This document shows, piece after piece, positions 50,097-60,961 of a stretch of 64,000 nt of DNA. A program made the translations under genes and the position numbers. Within the stretch, counting starts at the first letter, position 1; the number at the start of each line of letters is the position of its first letter. This DNA comes from Streptomyces termitum. GTDB lineage: Bacteria > Actinomycetota > Actinomycetes > Streptomycetales > Streptomycetaceae. The notes under the pieces are model-generated. The model saw nothing but the letters and a program-made list of their open reading frames with translations. It ran no database searches and had not been told where the DNA came from. The stretch covers positions 1-64,000 of the forward strand of contig NZ_BMUL01000015.1 in assembly GCF_014650175.1 (NCBI RefSeq), written 5' to 3'.

Positions 50097-50491
50097 GGAG
50101 CGCGCCTTTCGACGGGGATGGGAGCGGCGGCCCCGCGGGGGTGCGCCGCGGCGGGACCAGGCCCCAGGATAGGCAGCACACCCCACCCGCCCGGCCACCA
50201 CGCGCGCGTGCGCGCGGACGCCCCGCGCTTGGAAATTCGGCGGGGCGGCCGGGTCCGACCCCGCGCGTGCGCGCGGACGCCCCTGACCGCACGGGCCCAC
50301 CCCCTGTACGCCCCCGGTCCTGGCCGACCCGGCGCCCGGCCCCGCCCCGCCCGCCTCGGCCCGCTCCGGTCCCTGCCCGATCCGTCCCGGCCCGCCCCGC
50401 CGGGAAAAGCGGCACCACGCGCGCGTGCCGCGGCGGAGGTGGGCCCCGCCGCGTTTCCGGTCCCGGGCTCCGTCCCCGTACCGTTTCCGTC
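50097..50491. other. Divergent intergenic stretch between the COG0523 gene and the CitA-type kinase gene
   Basis: About 395 bases. It carries a 22-base exact direct repeat (listed separately), a third related CGCGCGTG copy near 50411-50430, and the start of the kinase gene without a clear ribosome binding site. No coding region is evident. Confidence 0.5.
50203..50283. repeat. 22-bp exact direct repeat, alternating purine-pyrimidine
   Basis: Identical 22-base units at 50203-50224 and 50262-50283, 59 bases apart, begin with alternating CG/TG steps (CGCGCGTGCGCGCG) that can form Z-DNA. They flank the COG0523 promoter region. Could be operators for an unknown regulator. Confidence 0.55.
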
Positions 50492-52189
50492 ATGAGCGCC
50501 GCACCGTCCCCCTCCGCGCGGCCGCCCGTGCGCCCGCGGCGGCGGTTCGGCTGGCCGCGGCGGGTCTTCTCCCAGGTCCTGCTGATGCAGCTGGCCGTCG
50601 CGACCGGCGTGACCGTGCTGGCCACCGGCCTGTTCCTGGCCCCGCTGAGCGCCCAGCTCGACGACCAGGCCATGCGCCGGGCGCTGGCCATCGCGGAGAC
50701 CATGGCCTCCCCGCGCACCGCCGGGGACCTGCTCGGCGGGCCGCCGTCGGCGACCGGGCCGGTCCAGCGGGAGGCGGAGCGGATCCGGACGGCGACCGGC
50801 GCCGAGTACGTCGTCGTCATGGACACGCGCGGGGTGCGCTGGTCGCACACCGACCCCGCGCAGATCGGCCGGACCGTCTCCACCGACCCCAGCGAGGCAC
50901 TGGCCGGGCGGGAGGTCATGGAGATCGACAGCGGCACCCTGGGCCGTTCGGCGCGCGGCAAGGCGCCGCTGCGGGACGCGGACGGCCGGATCGTCGGCGC
51001 GGTCTCGGTCGGCATCGAGTACGACAGCGTCCGCGACCGGCTGCTCGCCGCGATCCCCGGCCTGCTGGCGTACGCGGGCGGGGCGCTGGCGGCGGGCGCG
51101 CTGGCCGCCTATCTGATCTCCCGGCGGATCCAGCGCCAGACCCGTGACCTGGCCTTCTCCGACATCTCCGCGCTGCTCGCGGAGCGCGAGGCGATGCTGC
51201 ACGGCATCCGCGAGGGCGTGGTGGCGCTGGACCGGAAGGGCTCCGTACGGCTCCTGAACGACGAGGCGCAGCGGCTGCTCGGGCTCGGCCCCGAGGCGGC
51301 CGGGCGGCCGCTGGACGAGCTGCTCGGCCCCGGCCGGACCGCGGACGTGCTGACCGGCCGGGCGGCCGGCGCCGACCTGGTGACGGTCCAGGGGCACCGG
51401 GTGCTGATCGCCAACCGGATGCCGACCGACGACGGGGGCGCGGTGGCGACCCTGCGCGACCGCACCGAGCTGGAGCGGCTGGGCCGGGAGCTGGACTCGA
51501 CGCGCGGTCTGATCGACGCCCTGCGGGCGCAGGACCACGAGCACGCCAACCGGCTGCACACCCTGCTGGGCCTGCTGGAGCTGGAGATGTACGAGGAGGC
51601 GGTCGAGTTCGTCACCGAGGTCGTGGGGGTCCACCGGGCCACCGCCGAGCAGGTGACGGAGAAGGTCCACGACCCGCTGGTGGCGGCGCTGCTGGTCGGC
51701 AAGGCGACGGTGGCGGCCGAGCGGGGCGTCGCCCTGCGGATCGCCCCGGACTCGCTGCTGCCGGACCGGCTGGTGGACCCGCGCGAGCTGGTCACGGTCG
51801 TCGGGAACCTCGTGGACAACGCCGCGGACGCCGCCGCCGGCACCCCCGGGGCACGGATCGAGGTCGCGCTGCGGGCCGAGGGGCGGACGGTGGTGCTGCG
51901 GGTCTCCGACAGCGGTCCCGGGGTCCCCGAGGAGCGACGGGAGCTGATCTTCACCGAGGGCTGGACCACGAAGGAGCCGCCCGCGCACGGCCGGCGCGGC
52001 ATCGGCCTGGCGCTGGTGCGGCGGCTCGCCGAGCGGCGCGGCGGCTCCGTCCGGGTGGCGGCGGGGCCGGAGGGCGGCGCCGAGTTCACGACCGTCCTCC
52101 CGGAGGCCCTGGCCGACCCGCCCCCGGCGGACCCCCCGGCGTCCGCCGCCCCCCGTGTGCCCGGCCCCGCCGTGGAGGAGTCCCGATGA
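50492..52189 (+). CDS. CitA/DcuS-type sensor histidine kinase
   Basis: 565 residues. TM1 about 27-50 and TM2 about 185-210 enclose a periplasmic PASC-type (CitA/DcuS) sensor (about 55-180: TGAEYVVVMDTRGVRWSHTDPAQIGRTVSTDPSEALAGREVMEID, GKAPLRDADGRIVGAVSVGIEYDSV). A cytoplasmic PAS (about 235-330) follows, then a HisKA_7/Spo0B-like helix with H in DHEHANRLHTLLGLLELEMYEEA, and HATPase (NLVDNAADAA, DSGPGVPEERRELIF, GRRGIGLALVRRL). Senses a C4/C6 carboxylate. ATG 50492 has no good ribosome binding site, so a leaderless or alternative start is possible. Overlaps its regulator by 4 bases. Confidence 0.88.
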   Translation: MSAAPSPSARPPVRPRRRFGWPRRVFSQVLLMQLAVATGVTVLATGLFLAPLSAQLDDQAMRRALAIAETMASPRTAGDLLGGPPSATGPVQREAERIRTATGAEYVVVMDTRGVRWSHTDPAQIGRTVSTDPSEALAGREVMEIDSGTLGRSARGKAPLRDADGRIVGAVSVGIEYDSVRDRLLAAIPGLLAYAGGALAAGALAAYLISRRIQRQTRDLAFSDISALLAEREAMLHGIREGVVALDRKGSVRLLNDEAQRLLGLGPEAAGRPLDELLGPGRTADVLTGRAAGADLVTVQGHRVLIANRMPTDDGGAVATLRDRTELERLGRELDSTRGLIDALRAQDHEHANRLHTLLGLLELEMYEEAVEFVTEVVGVHRATAEQVTEKVHDPLVAALLVGKATVAAERGVALRIAPDSLLPDRLVDPRELVTVVGNLVDNAADAAAGTPGARIEVALRAEGRTVVLRVSDSGPGVPEERRELIFTEGWTTKEPPAHGRRGIGLALVRRLAERRGGSVRVAAGPEGGAEFTTVLPEALADPPPADPPASAAPRVPGPAVEESR

Positions 52190-52866
52190 TCGATGTGCTC
52201 GTGGTCGACGACGACGTGCGGGTGGCCCGGGTGAACGCCGCCTACGTCGCCAAGCTGCCCGGTTTCCGGGTGGCGGCCACCGCCCACTCGACCGCCGAGG
52301 CGCTCGCCGCCCTCGACGGCCACCCGGTGGACCTGGTCCTCCTGGACCACTACCTGCCCGACGAGAACGGGCTCGCCGCGATCCGCGCGCTGCGGGACCG
52401 CGGCCACCAGTGCGACGTGATCATGGTGACGGCCGCCCGGGACGTGGCGACGGTACGGGCCGCGATGCGGCACGGGGCGCTCCAGTACCTGGTGAAGCCC
52501 TTCGACTTCGCCGGGCTGCGCGCCAAGCTGGAGGCGTACGCGCTGCTGCGCCGCGCCCTGGAGCGCGGCGGCGAGGCGGAGCAGGCGGAGGTGGACCGGA
52601 TCTTCGGCACCCTGGCGTCGGGCACGGTCGCCCCCGACCTGCCCAAGGGCCACTCGCCGACCACGGCCGGGCTGGTCCGCCAGGTGCTGCTGGCCGCCAC
52701 CGGACCGCTCTCGGCGCAGGAGATCGCCGAGCGGGCCGGCGTGAGCCGCCAGACCGCCCAGCGCTACCTCAAGCTGCTCGAACGGACCGGGCGGGTCCGG
52801 CTCTCCCTGCGGTACGGCGAGACCGGCCGCCCCGAGCACCGGTACGCCTGGCTCGCCTCGCCGTAG
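52186..52866 (+). CDS. CitB/DcuR-type response regulator
   Basis: 226 residues. Receiver domain with D8/D9/D10, phospho-acceptor D54 (LVLLDHYLPD) and K in YLVKPFDF; C-terminal helix-turn-helix of the CitB type (GPLSAQEIAERAGVSRQTAQRYLKLLERTGRVRLSLRYGETGRPEHRY). ATGA overlap with the kinase gene shows co-translation. Expected to activate di- or tricarboxylate use; the adjacent leftward symporter gene (stop 15 bases away) is the natural candidate target, though it faces the other way. Confidence 0.9.
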   Translation: MIDVLVVDDDVRVARVNAAYVAKLPGFRVAATAHSTAEALAALDGHPVDLVLLDHYLPDENGLAAIRALRDRGHQCDVIMVTAARDVATVRAAMRHGALQYLVKPFDFAGLRAKLEAYALLRRALERGGEAEQAEVDRIFGTLASGTVAPDLPKGHSPTTAGLVRQVLLAATGPLSAQEIAERAGVSRQTAQRYLKLLERTGRVRLSLRYGETGRPEHRYAWLASP

Positions 52867-52881
52867 CCCCCGGCGGCCGGG

Positions 52882-54474
52882 TCAGACCGCTCCGGCCCCG
52901 GTGAGCGCCCGTACCTCGGTCTCCGCGTGCCGGGCCTCGTCGGGCGGCTCGGGCGAGGTGACCGTACCGATCCAGCCGGCGAGGAAGCCGAGCGGGATGG
53001 AGACCAGGCCCGGATTCTGGAGCGGGAAGAGGTGGAAGTCGGCGCCGGGGAAGAGCGCGTCGGGGGCGCCGGAGACGACCGGTGAGAAGAGCACCAGCAG
53101 GACGGCGGGGACGAGGCCGCCGTAGACCGACCAGACGGCGCCCCGGGTGGTGAAGCGGCGCCAGAAGAGCGAGTACAGCAGGACCGGCAGGTTGGCGGAG
53201 GCGGCGACCGCGAAGGCGAGGCCGACGAGGAAGGCCACATTGAGGTCGCGGGCGAGCAGGCCGAGCCCGATGGCGGCGGCCCCGATGACGGCGGCGGCGA
53301 TCCGGGCCACCGCGACCTCGCTGTGCCGCCTCCCGCCGCGTCGGCGGATCGAGGCGTAGAGGTCGTGGGCGACGGAGGCCGAGGAGGCCAGGGTGATCCC
53401 GGCGACGACGGCGAGGATGGTGGCGAAGGCGACGGCGGCGACGACCGCGAAGAGCACCGTGCCGCCGGTGGAGTCGGCGCCGCCGCCGAGGTCGAGGGCG
53501 AGCAGCGGGATGGCGGTGTTCCCGGAGGCGTTGGAGGCGCGGACCTCGGCGGAGCCGATGACGGCGGCGGCGCCGAAGCCGAGGACGATCGTCATCAGGT
53601 AGAAGCCGCCGATGAGGCCGATGGACCAGACGACGGAGCGGCGGGCGGCCTTCGCGGTGGGCACGGTGTAGAAGCGGGACAGGATGTGGGGCAGTCCCGC
53701 GGTGCCGAGGACGAGGGCCAGGCCGAGGCTGATGAAGTCGAAGCGGGAGGTCCAGTCGCCGCCGTACTTCAGGCCGGGGCCGAGGAAGGCGCCGCCGTGG
53801 CCGCTGCGCTCGGCGGCGGTGGTGAGCAGGCTGTTCACGTCGCCGTGGAAGCGGATCAGGACGAGGACGGTGAGGGCGACGGTGCCGGCCATCAGCAGCA
53901 CCGCCTTGACGATCTGGATCCAGGTGGTGGCCCGCATGCCGCCGAGCGACACGTAGATGACCATGAGCGCGCCGACGCCGATGACGGTCCAGGTGCGGGC
54001 GGCCTCGCCGGTGCCGCCCAGGAGCAGGGCGACCAGGCTGCCGGCGCCGACCATCTGGGCCACCAGGTAGAGCACCGAGACGGCGACCGAGGAGGAGCCG
54101 ACGGCGATCCGCACGGGCCGCTCCGCCATGCGCGCGGCGACGACGTCGGCGAGGGTGAACCGGCCGCAGTTGCGGACGAGTTCGGCGACCAGGAGCAGCA
54201 CGACCAGCCAGGCGACCAGGAAGCCGACCGAGTAGAGCATGCCGTCGTAGCCGTAGAGCGCGATGAGGCCCGAGATGCCGAGGAAGGAGGCGGCGGACAT
54301 GTAGTCGCCGGCGATGGCGAAGCCGTTCTCCATCGGCGAGAACAGCCGGCCGCCGGCGTAGAACTCCTCCTCCGAGCCATGCCGATTGCGGCTGACCCAG
54401 GTGGTGATGCCCAGGGTCACGGCCACGAAGGCGCTGAACAGCAGCAGCGCCAGGGTCTGGTGGTCGCCGGTCAC
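52882..54474 (-). CDS. Sodium/solute symporter (SSS family), ActP/MctC-type
   Basis: 530 residues. GTG 54474 (overlapping the DUF485 stop by 4 bases) is used; GTG 54477 is a second choice. About 13 transmembrane helices with the SSS signature region (GEYMSAASFLGISGL-type: AGDYMSAASFLGISGLIALYGYDGMLYSVGFLVAW) and FISLGLALVLGTAGLPHILSRFYTVP. Together with the preceding DUF485 gene this is the acetate/pyruvate/propionate permease arrangement. The CitAB-type system next to it hints at monocarboxylate or carboxylate uptake. Confidence 0.9.
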   Translation of the reverse strand: MTGDHQTLALLLFSAFVAVTLGITTWVSRNRHGSEEEFYAGGRLFSPMENGFAIAGDYMSAASFLGISGLIALYGYDGMLYSVGFLVAWLVVLLLVAELVRNCGRFTLADVVAARMAERPVRIAVGSSSVAVSVLYLVAQMVGAGSLVALLLGGTGEAARTWTVIGVGALMVIYVSLGGMRATTWIQIVKAVLLMAGTVALTVLVLIRFHGDVNSLLTTAAERSGHGGAFLGPGLKYGGDWTSRFDFISLGLALVLGTAGLPHILSRFYTVPTAKAARRSVVWSIGLIGGFYLMTIVLGFGAAAVIGSAEVRASNASGNTAIPLLALDLGGGADSTGGTVLFAVVAAVAFATILAVVAGITLASSASVAHDLYASIRRRGGRRHSEVAVARIAAAVIGAAAIGLGLLARDLNVAFLVGLAFAVAASANLPVLLYSLFWRRFTTRGAVWSVYGGLVPAVLLVLFSPVVSGAPDALFPGADFHLFPLQNPGLVSIPLGFLAGWIGTVTSPEPPDEARHAETEVRALTGAGAV

Positions 54475-54902
54475 CACTGGCCCGCTCCCCTCGTCATCTC
54501 CTGCGTGTCCCAGCGCAGTTCCAGCGCGGCCCGGTCCCGGCGCAGCCGCGCGTGGCGCGCGTAGGCCCAGGTGAGCAGGAAGGTGGTGAGGAACTGGCCG
54601 AGGCCGGCGATCATCGCCACGTTGACCGCGCCGGCCACCGGGCGGGCCATCAGGCCGGGGGCGGCGGTCGCGGCGACGACGTAGGCGAGGTACCAGAGGA
54701 GGAAGGCGAAGGTCGCGGGGAAGGCGAACCGGCGGTAGCGGCGGCGGACCTCCTGGAAGGCGGGGCTGCGCTGGACCTCCAGGTAGATCTCGGCCGCCCC
54801 GGGTACGCGGGCTCCGGGCCCGCCGGGCCACTGCCGCGGCACCCCCTCGGCCACGCCGTGCCCACGTGCTCCCGCACGCTCCTGCTCGTCCAGCTGCTCC
54901 AC
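54471..54902 (-). CDS. DUF485 family membrane protein, partner of the symporter
   Basis: 143 residues from GTG 54902; a TTG at 54911 is too close to the AAGGAG site. After a polar start (MEQLDEQERAGARGHGVAEG) a helical segment (SPAFQEVRRRYRRFAFPATFAFLLWYLAYVVAATAAPGLMARPVAGAVNVAMIAGLGQFLTTFLLTWAYARHARL) carries two transmembrane helices. DUF485 (YjcH) proteins accompany SSS acetate permeases. Overlaps the symporter gene by 4 bases. Confidence 0.88.
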   Translation of the reverse strand: MEQLDEQERAGARGHGVAEGVPRQWPGGPGARVPGAAEIYLEVQRSPAFQEVRRRYRRFAFPATFAFLLWYLAYVVAATAAPGLMARPVAGAVNVAMIAGLGQFLTTFLLTWAYARHARLRRDRAALELRWDTQEMTRGAGQW

Positions 54903-55148
54903 CGGTCTCAACTCTCCTTGTCAGCGAACCGTTTCGGCCGCGTGCACAAGGATGGACAGAGCAGGCGCTTCCTGGACTCTTCTCCCCCTCCTCTTCATCC
55001 CATCAAGTGATTCTTCCTCCGTGGCCCCTGACGAAACCATGCCGATATGCCTATGGACGACAGCGGTCGTACGCCTCCGGGCGCCCGGGAACGGCACCGG
55101 CCCGGCACCCGCGCGGGGCGGAGCCGGGCCGGACGGACGGTGCGGAGG

Positions 55149-57266
55149 TCAGGCGTCGATGCGCGAGCGGTCGAGGGTCGCCGCCGAGCTGGTGATGAAC
55201 TCCTTGCGGGGCGCGACGTCGTTCCCCATGAGGAGGTCGAAGACCTGCTCGGCCGCCTCCAGGTCGCCGATGTTGATGCGGCGCAGGGTGCGGTGGCGGG
55301 GGTCCATGGTGGTCTCCGCCAGCTGGTCGGCGTCCATCTCGCCGAGGCCCTTGTAGCGCTGGATGGCGTCCTTGTAGCGGACGTTCTTGCGCTGGAACTC
55401 CAGGAGTGTCTGGCGCAGCTCGTTGTCGGAGTACGTGTACACGTACTTGTCCTGGCCGCGCTTCGGCTGGACCAGCTCGATCCGGTGCAGCGGCGGCACG
55501 GCGGCGAAGACCCGGCCGGCCTCGACCATCGGGCGCATGTACCGCTGGAAGAGGGTCAGCAGCAGCGTCCGGATGTGCGAGCCGTCGACGTCGGCGTCGG
55601 TCATCATGATGACCTTGCCGTAGCGGGCGGCGTCGATGTCGAAGGTGCGGCCGGAGCCCGCTCCTATGACCTGGATGATCGCGCCGCACTCGGCGTTCTT
55701 GAGCATGTCCGAGACGGACGACTTCTGGACGTTGAGGATCTTGCCGCGGATCGGCAGGAGCGCCTGGAACTCGCTGTTCCGGGCGAGCTTGGCGGTGCCG
55801 AGCGCGGAGTCCCCCTCGACGATGAAGAGCTCGCTGCGCTCGACGTCGTCGCTGCGGCAGTCGGCCAGCTTGGCCGGCAGCGAGGAGGTCTCCAGGGCCG
55901 TCTTCCGGCGCTGCGCCTCCTTGTGCTGGCGGGCCGCGATCCGGGTGCGGGCGGCGGCGACGGCCTTGTCCAGGACGGCCCGGGCCTGCGCCTTCGCGTC
56001 CCGCTTGGTGGAGGTCAGGAACGCCTTCAGCTCCCGGGCCACCACGTTCGCCACGATCCGGCGGGCGGCCGAGGTGCCGAGGACCTCCTTGGTCTGGCCC
56101 TCGAACTGCGGCTCGGCGAGGCGGACGGTGACGACGGCGGTCATGCCCTCCAGGGCGTCGTCCTTGACGACGTCGTCCTCGGCGACGCGCAGCAGCTTGG
56201 CCGAGCGGAGCACCTCGTTCACGGTCTTGGTGACGGCCTGCTCGAAGCCGGAGACGTGGGTGCCGCCCTTGGGGGTGGCGATGATGTTCACGAAGGACCG
56301 GACCGTGGTGTCGTACCCGGTGCCCCAGCGCAGGGCGACGTCCACGCCGAGCTCGCGGGTGACCTCGGTGGGGGTCATGTGGCCGCGGTCGTCCAGGACC
56401 GGGACGGTCTCCTTGAAGGTGCCCTGGCCGGTGAGGCGCAGCACGTCGCAGACGGCCTTGTCCTGCGCGAGGTACTCGCAGAACTCGCTGATGCCGCCGT
56501 CGAAGCGGAAGACCTCCTCGCTCTTGCCGATGCCGTCCAGGTCCCGCTCGTCGCGGACGACGATGGTGAGGCCGGGCACGAGGAAGGCGGTCTGGCGGGC
56601 GCGCTGGTGCAGCGTCTCCAGGGAGAGCTTGGCGTCCTTGAGGAAGATCTGCCGGTCGGCCCAGTAGCGGACCCGGGTGCCGGTGCGGGTCTTGGGGACG
56701 CGCTTGCCCTTGGTCAGGCCGTTGCCCGGGTCGAAGGGGCTGTCGGGGCCCTGCTCGGTGAAGACGCCGGGGACGCCGCGCCGGAAGCTGATCGCGTGGG
56801 TGGCGCTGTTCCGGTCGACCTCGACGTCGAGGCGGGCGGAGAGCGCGTTGACCACGGAGGCGCCGACGCCGTGCAGACCGCCGGAGGCGGCGTAGGAGCC
56901 GCCGCCGAACTTGCCGCCGGCGTGCAGCTTGGTCATGACGACCTCGACGCCGGACAGGCCGGTCTTGGGCTCGACGTCGACCGGGATGCCGCGGCCGTTG
57001 TCCCGGACCTCGACCGAGCCGTCGTCGTGGAGGATCACGTCGATGTGGTCGCAGTAGCCGCCGAGGGCTTCGTCGACCGAGTTGTCGATGATCTCCCAGA
57101 GGCAGTGCATCAGACCACGGCTGTCGGTGGACCCGATGTACATGCCGGGACGCTTGCGTACCGCTTCGAGCCCTTCGAGGACGAGCAGGTGCCGCGCGGT
57201 GTAGTTGGAACCGTCACGGTCTGCGGTCAGCAGCGCACTGGACGGCACGGACGTTTCGGCGGTCAC
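55149..57266 (-). CDS. parE: DNA topoisomerase IV subunit B
   Basis: 705 residues from GTG 57266 behind GAGGAGCG. GHKL ATPase domain: IDNSVDEALGGYCD (Asn/Asp), VRDNGRGIPVD, GLHGVGASVVNALS, KTRTGTRVRYW; transducer and TOPRIM domain with FIVEGDSALGTAK (EGDSA), RGKILNV and MTDADVDGSHIRTLLLT (DxD). The C-terminal gyrase B motif (YKGLGEMDADQL) closes it. Length and the lack of a GyrB insert support ParE. Partner ParC is encoded about 8 kb away on the other strand. The N-terminal extra of 10 residues before the ATPase is normal. Confidence 0.93.
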   Translation of the reverse strand: MTAETSVPSSALLTADRDGSNYTARHLLVLEGLEAVRKRPGMYIGSTDSRGLMHCLWEIIDNSVDEALGGYCDHIDVILHDDGSVEVRDNGRGIPVDVEPKTGLSGVEVVMTKLHAGGKFGGGSYAASGGLHGVGASVVNALSARLDVEVDRNSATHAISFRRGVPGVFTEQGPDSPFDPGNGLTKGKRVPKTRTGTRVRYWADRQIFLKDAKLSLETLHQRARQTAFLVPGLTIVVRDERDLDGIGKSEEVFRFDGGISEFCEYLAQDKAVCDVLRLTGQGTFKETVPVLDDRGHMTPTEVTRELGVDVALRWGTGYDTTVRSFVNIIATPKGGTHVSGFEQAVTKTVNEVLRSAKLLRVAEDDVVKDDALEGMTAVVTVRLAEPQFEGQTKEVLGTSAARRIVANVVARELKAFLTSTKRDAKAQARAVLDKAVAAARTRIAARQHKEAQRRKTALETSSLPAKLADCRSDDVERSELFIVEGDSALGTAKLARNSEFQALLPIRGKILNVQKSSVSDMLKNAECGAIIQVIGAGSGRTFDIDAARYGKVIMMTDADVDGSHIRTLLLTLFQRYMRPMVEAGRVFAAVPPLHRIELVQPKRGQDKYVYTYSDNELRQTLLEFQRKNVRYKDAIQRYKGLGEMDADQLAETTMDPRHRTLRRINIGDLEAAEQVFDLLMGNDVAPRKEFITSSAATLDRSRIDA

Positions 57267-57700
57267 GCGGTTCGCTCCTCGCTGAATTTTGAGATCTTGC
57301 CCGATGGGGTGGCCCCTGCGGCGACCACCGCTCAGAGGGTACCGATGCCTGGTGGAACCCTTGAAACGCCACCCTCCCGGTTTCCTCATGCTAGTCCAGA
57401 CTCGCATAGATGTTCGATCCCCCGAAGGGGTGACGCGAACATCACGTTCCCTTCCAGGCATGAACCATCTAGGCTCCGGGCACGTCCTCATGAACAACCG
57501 GCAACCCCGCCGGGAGGACGACCGGCACACACAGCAATGCGAAATCCGTAGAGCGACGCAATACGGCTCATTCGCCGCCAACCGGCAGCAAACAGCCACC
57601 TTGGAAAAAATTTCAAGGAAAAGCCACGAGCGGGAACGTTTTCGGCCTGGTTGGATGTTGACCCTGGTACGACAGCTCGTCGAGCTAGAGAAGAGGCGAC
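57267..57700. other. Divergent intergenic stretch between parE and the DUF7455 gene
   Basis: About 430 bases. Contains an AT-rich run (GGAAAAAATTTC at 57604-57615), and possible promoters: on the minus strand TAGCAT near 57389-57394 (a -10-like box for parE), on the plus strand TTGACC at 57658-57663. None is compelling. No protein gene is seen here. Confidence 0.4.
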
Positions 57701-57931
57701 GTGACTACTGTTCTGACCCCCGCGAGCCCCCTGACGGCCGCTGACCGCTGCGACCGCTGCGGCGCCCAGGCTTACCTGCGTGTCGTCCTGGCCAGCGGAG
57801 GTGACTTGCTCTTCTGCGCCCATCACGGACGCAAGTTCGAGCCGGAACTCAAGAAGATCGCCGTTGAGATACAGGATGAGACGGACCGGCTCACCGACGC
57901 GCCGGCCCGCACGGTGGGCGACGAGCACTGA
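57701..57931 (+). CDS. DUF7455 family small zinc-ribbon protein
   Basis: 76 residues from GTG 57701. CxxC at RCDRCG (17-20) and CAHHGRKFEP (39-48) suggest zinc binding; the remainder is helical (LKKIAVEIQDETDRLTD). Conserved next to hrdB and parE in Streptomyces. Function unknown; it may bind a nucleic acid or a metal. Ends at a strong hairpin. Confidence 0.85.
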   Translation: MTTVLTPASPLTAADRCDRCGAQAYLRVVLASGGDLLFCAHHGRKFEPELKKIAVEIQDETDRLTDAPARTVGDEH

Positions 57932-57976
57932 CGTCGCGCGGCCACGACGAGCTCAGGGCCGGTTACTGACCGGACG

Positions 57977-58014
57977 ACGGGCGGCCACCCCCTCCAGCGG
58001 GGGTGGCCGCCCGT
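57977..58014. terminator. Bidirectional terminator between DUF7455 and serine protease genes
   Basis: Perfect 16-base arms 57977-57992 and 57999-58014 with a TCCAGC loop, between convergent genes. Confidence 0.9.
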
Positions 58015-58069
58015 TCTCGTGCCCCCACGGCCTCCGGGAGACCGCTTCCGGGGAGTCGGCGCGGGCCTC

Positions 58070-58891
58070 TCAGAAGCGGCTGGGGAGCACCGTGGAGACC
58101 CGCGTGTAGACCCCGGGGTTCTCCGCCTGCCCGCAGCCGCTGCCCCAGGACACCAGCCCCACGAGCACGCCCCGGGCCACCAGCGGGCCGCCGCTGTCGC
58201 CCTGGCAGGCGTCCCGGCCGCCCCGGGGGTCCCCGGCGCACAGCATGCTCTCCCGGCGGTACGAGGCCCCTCCGAGACCGCCCGGGTACGCCCGCTCGCA
58301 GGAGGCGTCCGGCAGCACCTGGACGTGCGCCGAGCGCAGCGACGAGGCGTAGCGGCCGGTGCCGCTGGTGTCGCCCCAGCCGTAGACCTCGGCCGCCGTC
58401 CCCGGGCTCTCCGCCGGGTCGCCGGGCCGCGCGACCGCGAGGACCGAGGACCGGGGCAGCGCCTCGGCGAGGGTCAGCACGGCCAGGTCGCCGGAGTTGA
58501 CCGTCGGGTCGTAGGCGGGGTTCACCCAGGTGTCGGCGATCCGCACCTCCCGGCCGCCCTGGCCGCGCAGCGCCGTCCGGCCGGTGATCGCCACGAAGTC
58601 CCGCAGTTCCGAGGGCTCGCCGCCGAGCGCCTCGCGCCCCACGCAGTGGGCCGCGGTGAGGACCTTGGTGGGGGCCACGACGACCCCGCCGCAGAACTGC
58701 CCGGCGCGCGTACGCCCGAACCGGTCACGGCTGGACAGCGCGACCACCCAGGGCGCGTCCGCGATCTCGGCCGGGCTGCCGCCCACCACGACGCTGTCCG
58801 CGGCCGCCGGGGCCGCGACGGCCACCGGTCCGGCCATCGCCGTGATGAGCCCCAGGGCCCCCGTCAGCACGCGGGCGAAAGGACCATGCAT
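58070..58891 (-). CDS. Secreted trypsin-like serine protease (S1A)
   Basis: 273 residues from ATG 58891. Signal peptide about 1-31 (ARVLTGALGLITAMAGPVAVAAPAAA-DS). Mature part starts near SVVVGGSPAEIADAPWVVAL. Catalytic triad: His in VLTAAHC, Asp in SGDLAVLTL, Ser in GDSGGP, the standard order. Three disulfide-type Cys pairs (FCGG/AHC, CER/CAG, CQG/GCG). S1 pocket Asp in RDACQGDSGGP predicts cleavage after Lys/Arg. Extracellular; a housekeeping secreted protease upstream (as transcribed) of no operon partner. Located between DUF7455 and hrdB. Confidence 0.93.
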   Translation of the reverse strand: MHGPFARVLTGALGLITAMAGPVAVAAPAAADSVVVGGSPAEIADAPWVVALSSRDRFGRTRAGQFCGGVVVAPTKVLTAAHCVGREALGGEPSELRDFVAITGRTALRGQGGREVRIADTWVNPAYDPTVNSGDLAVLTLAEALPRSSVLAVARPGDPAESPGTAAEVYGWGDTSGTGRYASSLRSAHVQVLPDASCERAYPGGLGGASYRRESMLCAGDPRGGRDACQGDSGGPLVARGVLVGLVSWGSGCGQAENPGVYTRVSTVLPSRF

Positions 58892-58964
58892 GAAGCCTCC
58901 TGACTCTCCGCCGACATCCGCTCACCCAGCGTCCGCCACGGCGGGCCCCCTTGCACCCGAGAAA

Positions 58965-59010
58965 GGCCGAAGGGCCCGGCCCCCGCGCGGGGGAACCGGA
59001 CCCTTCGGCC
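58965..59010 (-). terminator. hrdB terminator
   Basis: Arms 58965-58979 and 58996-59010 with one mismatch, and an inner CCCCC/GGGGG stem; 22 bases past the hrdB stop. Confidence 0.85.
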
Positions 59011-59032
59011 GCTGCCTGATGCCTCGGACGGC

Positions 59033-60580
<1,548 letters not shown>

Positions 60581-60696
60581 GAACAACCTCTCGGAACGAT
60601 GGAAAACGGCTTCCGGCCCCGCCCGGGATCGGGCCGGAGCCGACGACCGTCGACGGGGAATGTGCCGACGGCGCGGGCTGGACCGGGGAACTGCAC

Positions 60697-60722
60697 AGCG
60701 CCTGCACCGGCTGCTGTATTCC
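60697..60722 (-). promoter_or_regulatory. Possible sigma-R promoter of hrdB
   Basis: Minus strand GGAAT (60722-60718) is followed 18 bases later by GCT (60699-60697), against the SigR consensus GGAAT-N18-GTT. In S. coelicolor one hrdB promoter is SigR-dependent. The -10 has one mismatch, so this is only suggestive. Confidence 0.35.
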
Positions 60723-60862
60723 TTCCTCGGCTGTCACCTCTTAAGTCATCGCACGGCTCGGAGGAGTGTTACGCCCAATCTTCGTGTCCCGAGTCACACC
60801 GCATCTGCGGCGAACCGGCTAAGGAGGTAGATCAGCGTACATTTCACGCCGCCGACACCCTG

Positions 60863-60902
60863 GCGCGGTCCGGGGAACCCTTCCGGGCTCCCCGGACCGC
60901 GC
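60863..60902 (-). terminator. whiH terminator
   Basis: Perfect 14-base arms 60863-60876 and 60889-60902, with an extra inner CCC/GGG pair; 60 bases past the whiH stop and before hrdB. Confidence 0.85.
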
Positions 60903-60961
60903 TCGGATCCGGCGGCTCTCCCTGCGTACGCGCCCGCGCGCTTCCGGCCACGGCCCGCGGG

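Larger units (their letters stand above)
60581..60961. other. Intergenic stretch upstream of hrdB
   Basis: About 380 bases with the hrdB promoters and the whiH terminator (60863-60902). It holds a possible sigma-R-type promoter (60695-60722) and, at 60738-60765, TGACTTAAGAGGTGACAG-like sequence that may serve the vegetative promoter. No other gene is evident. Confidence 0.5.
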
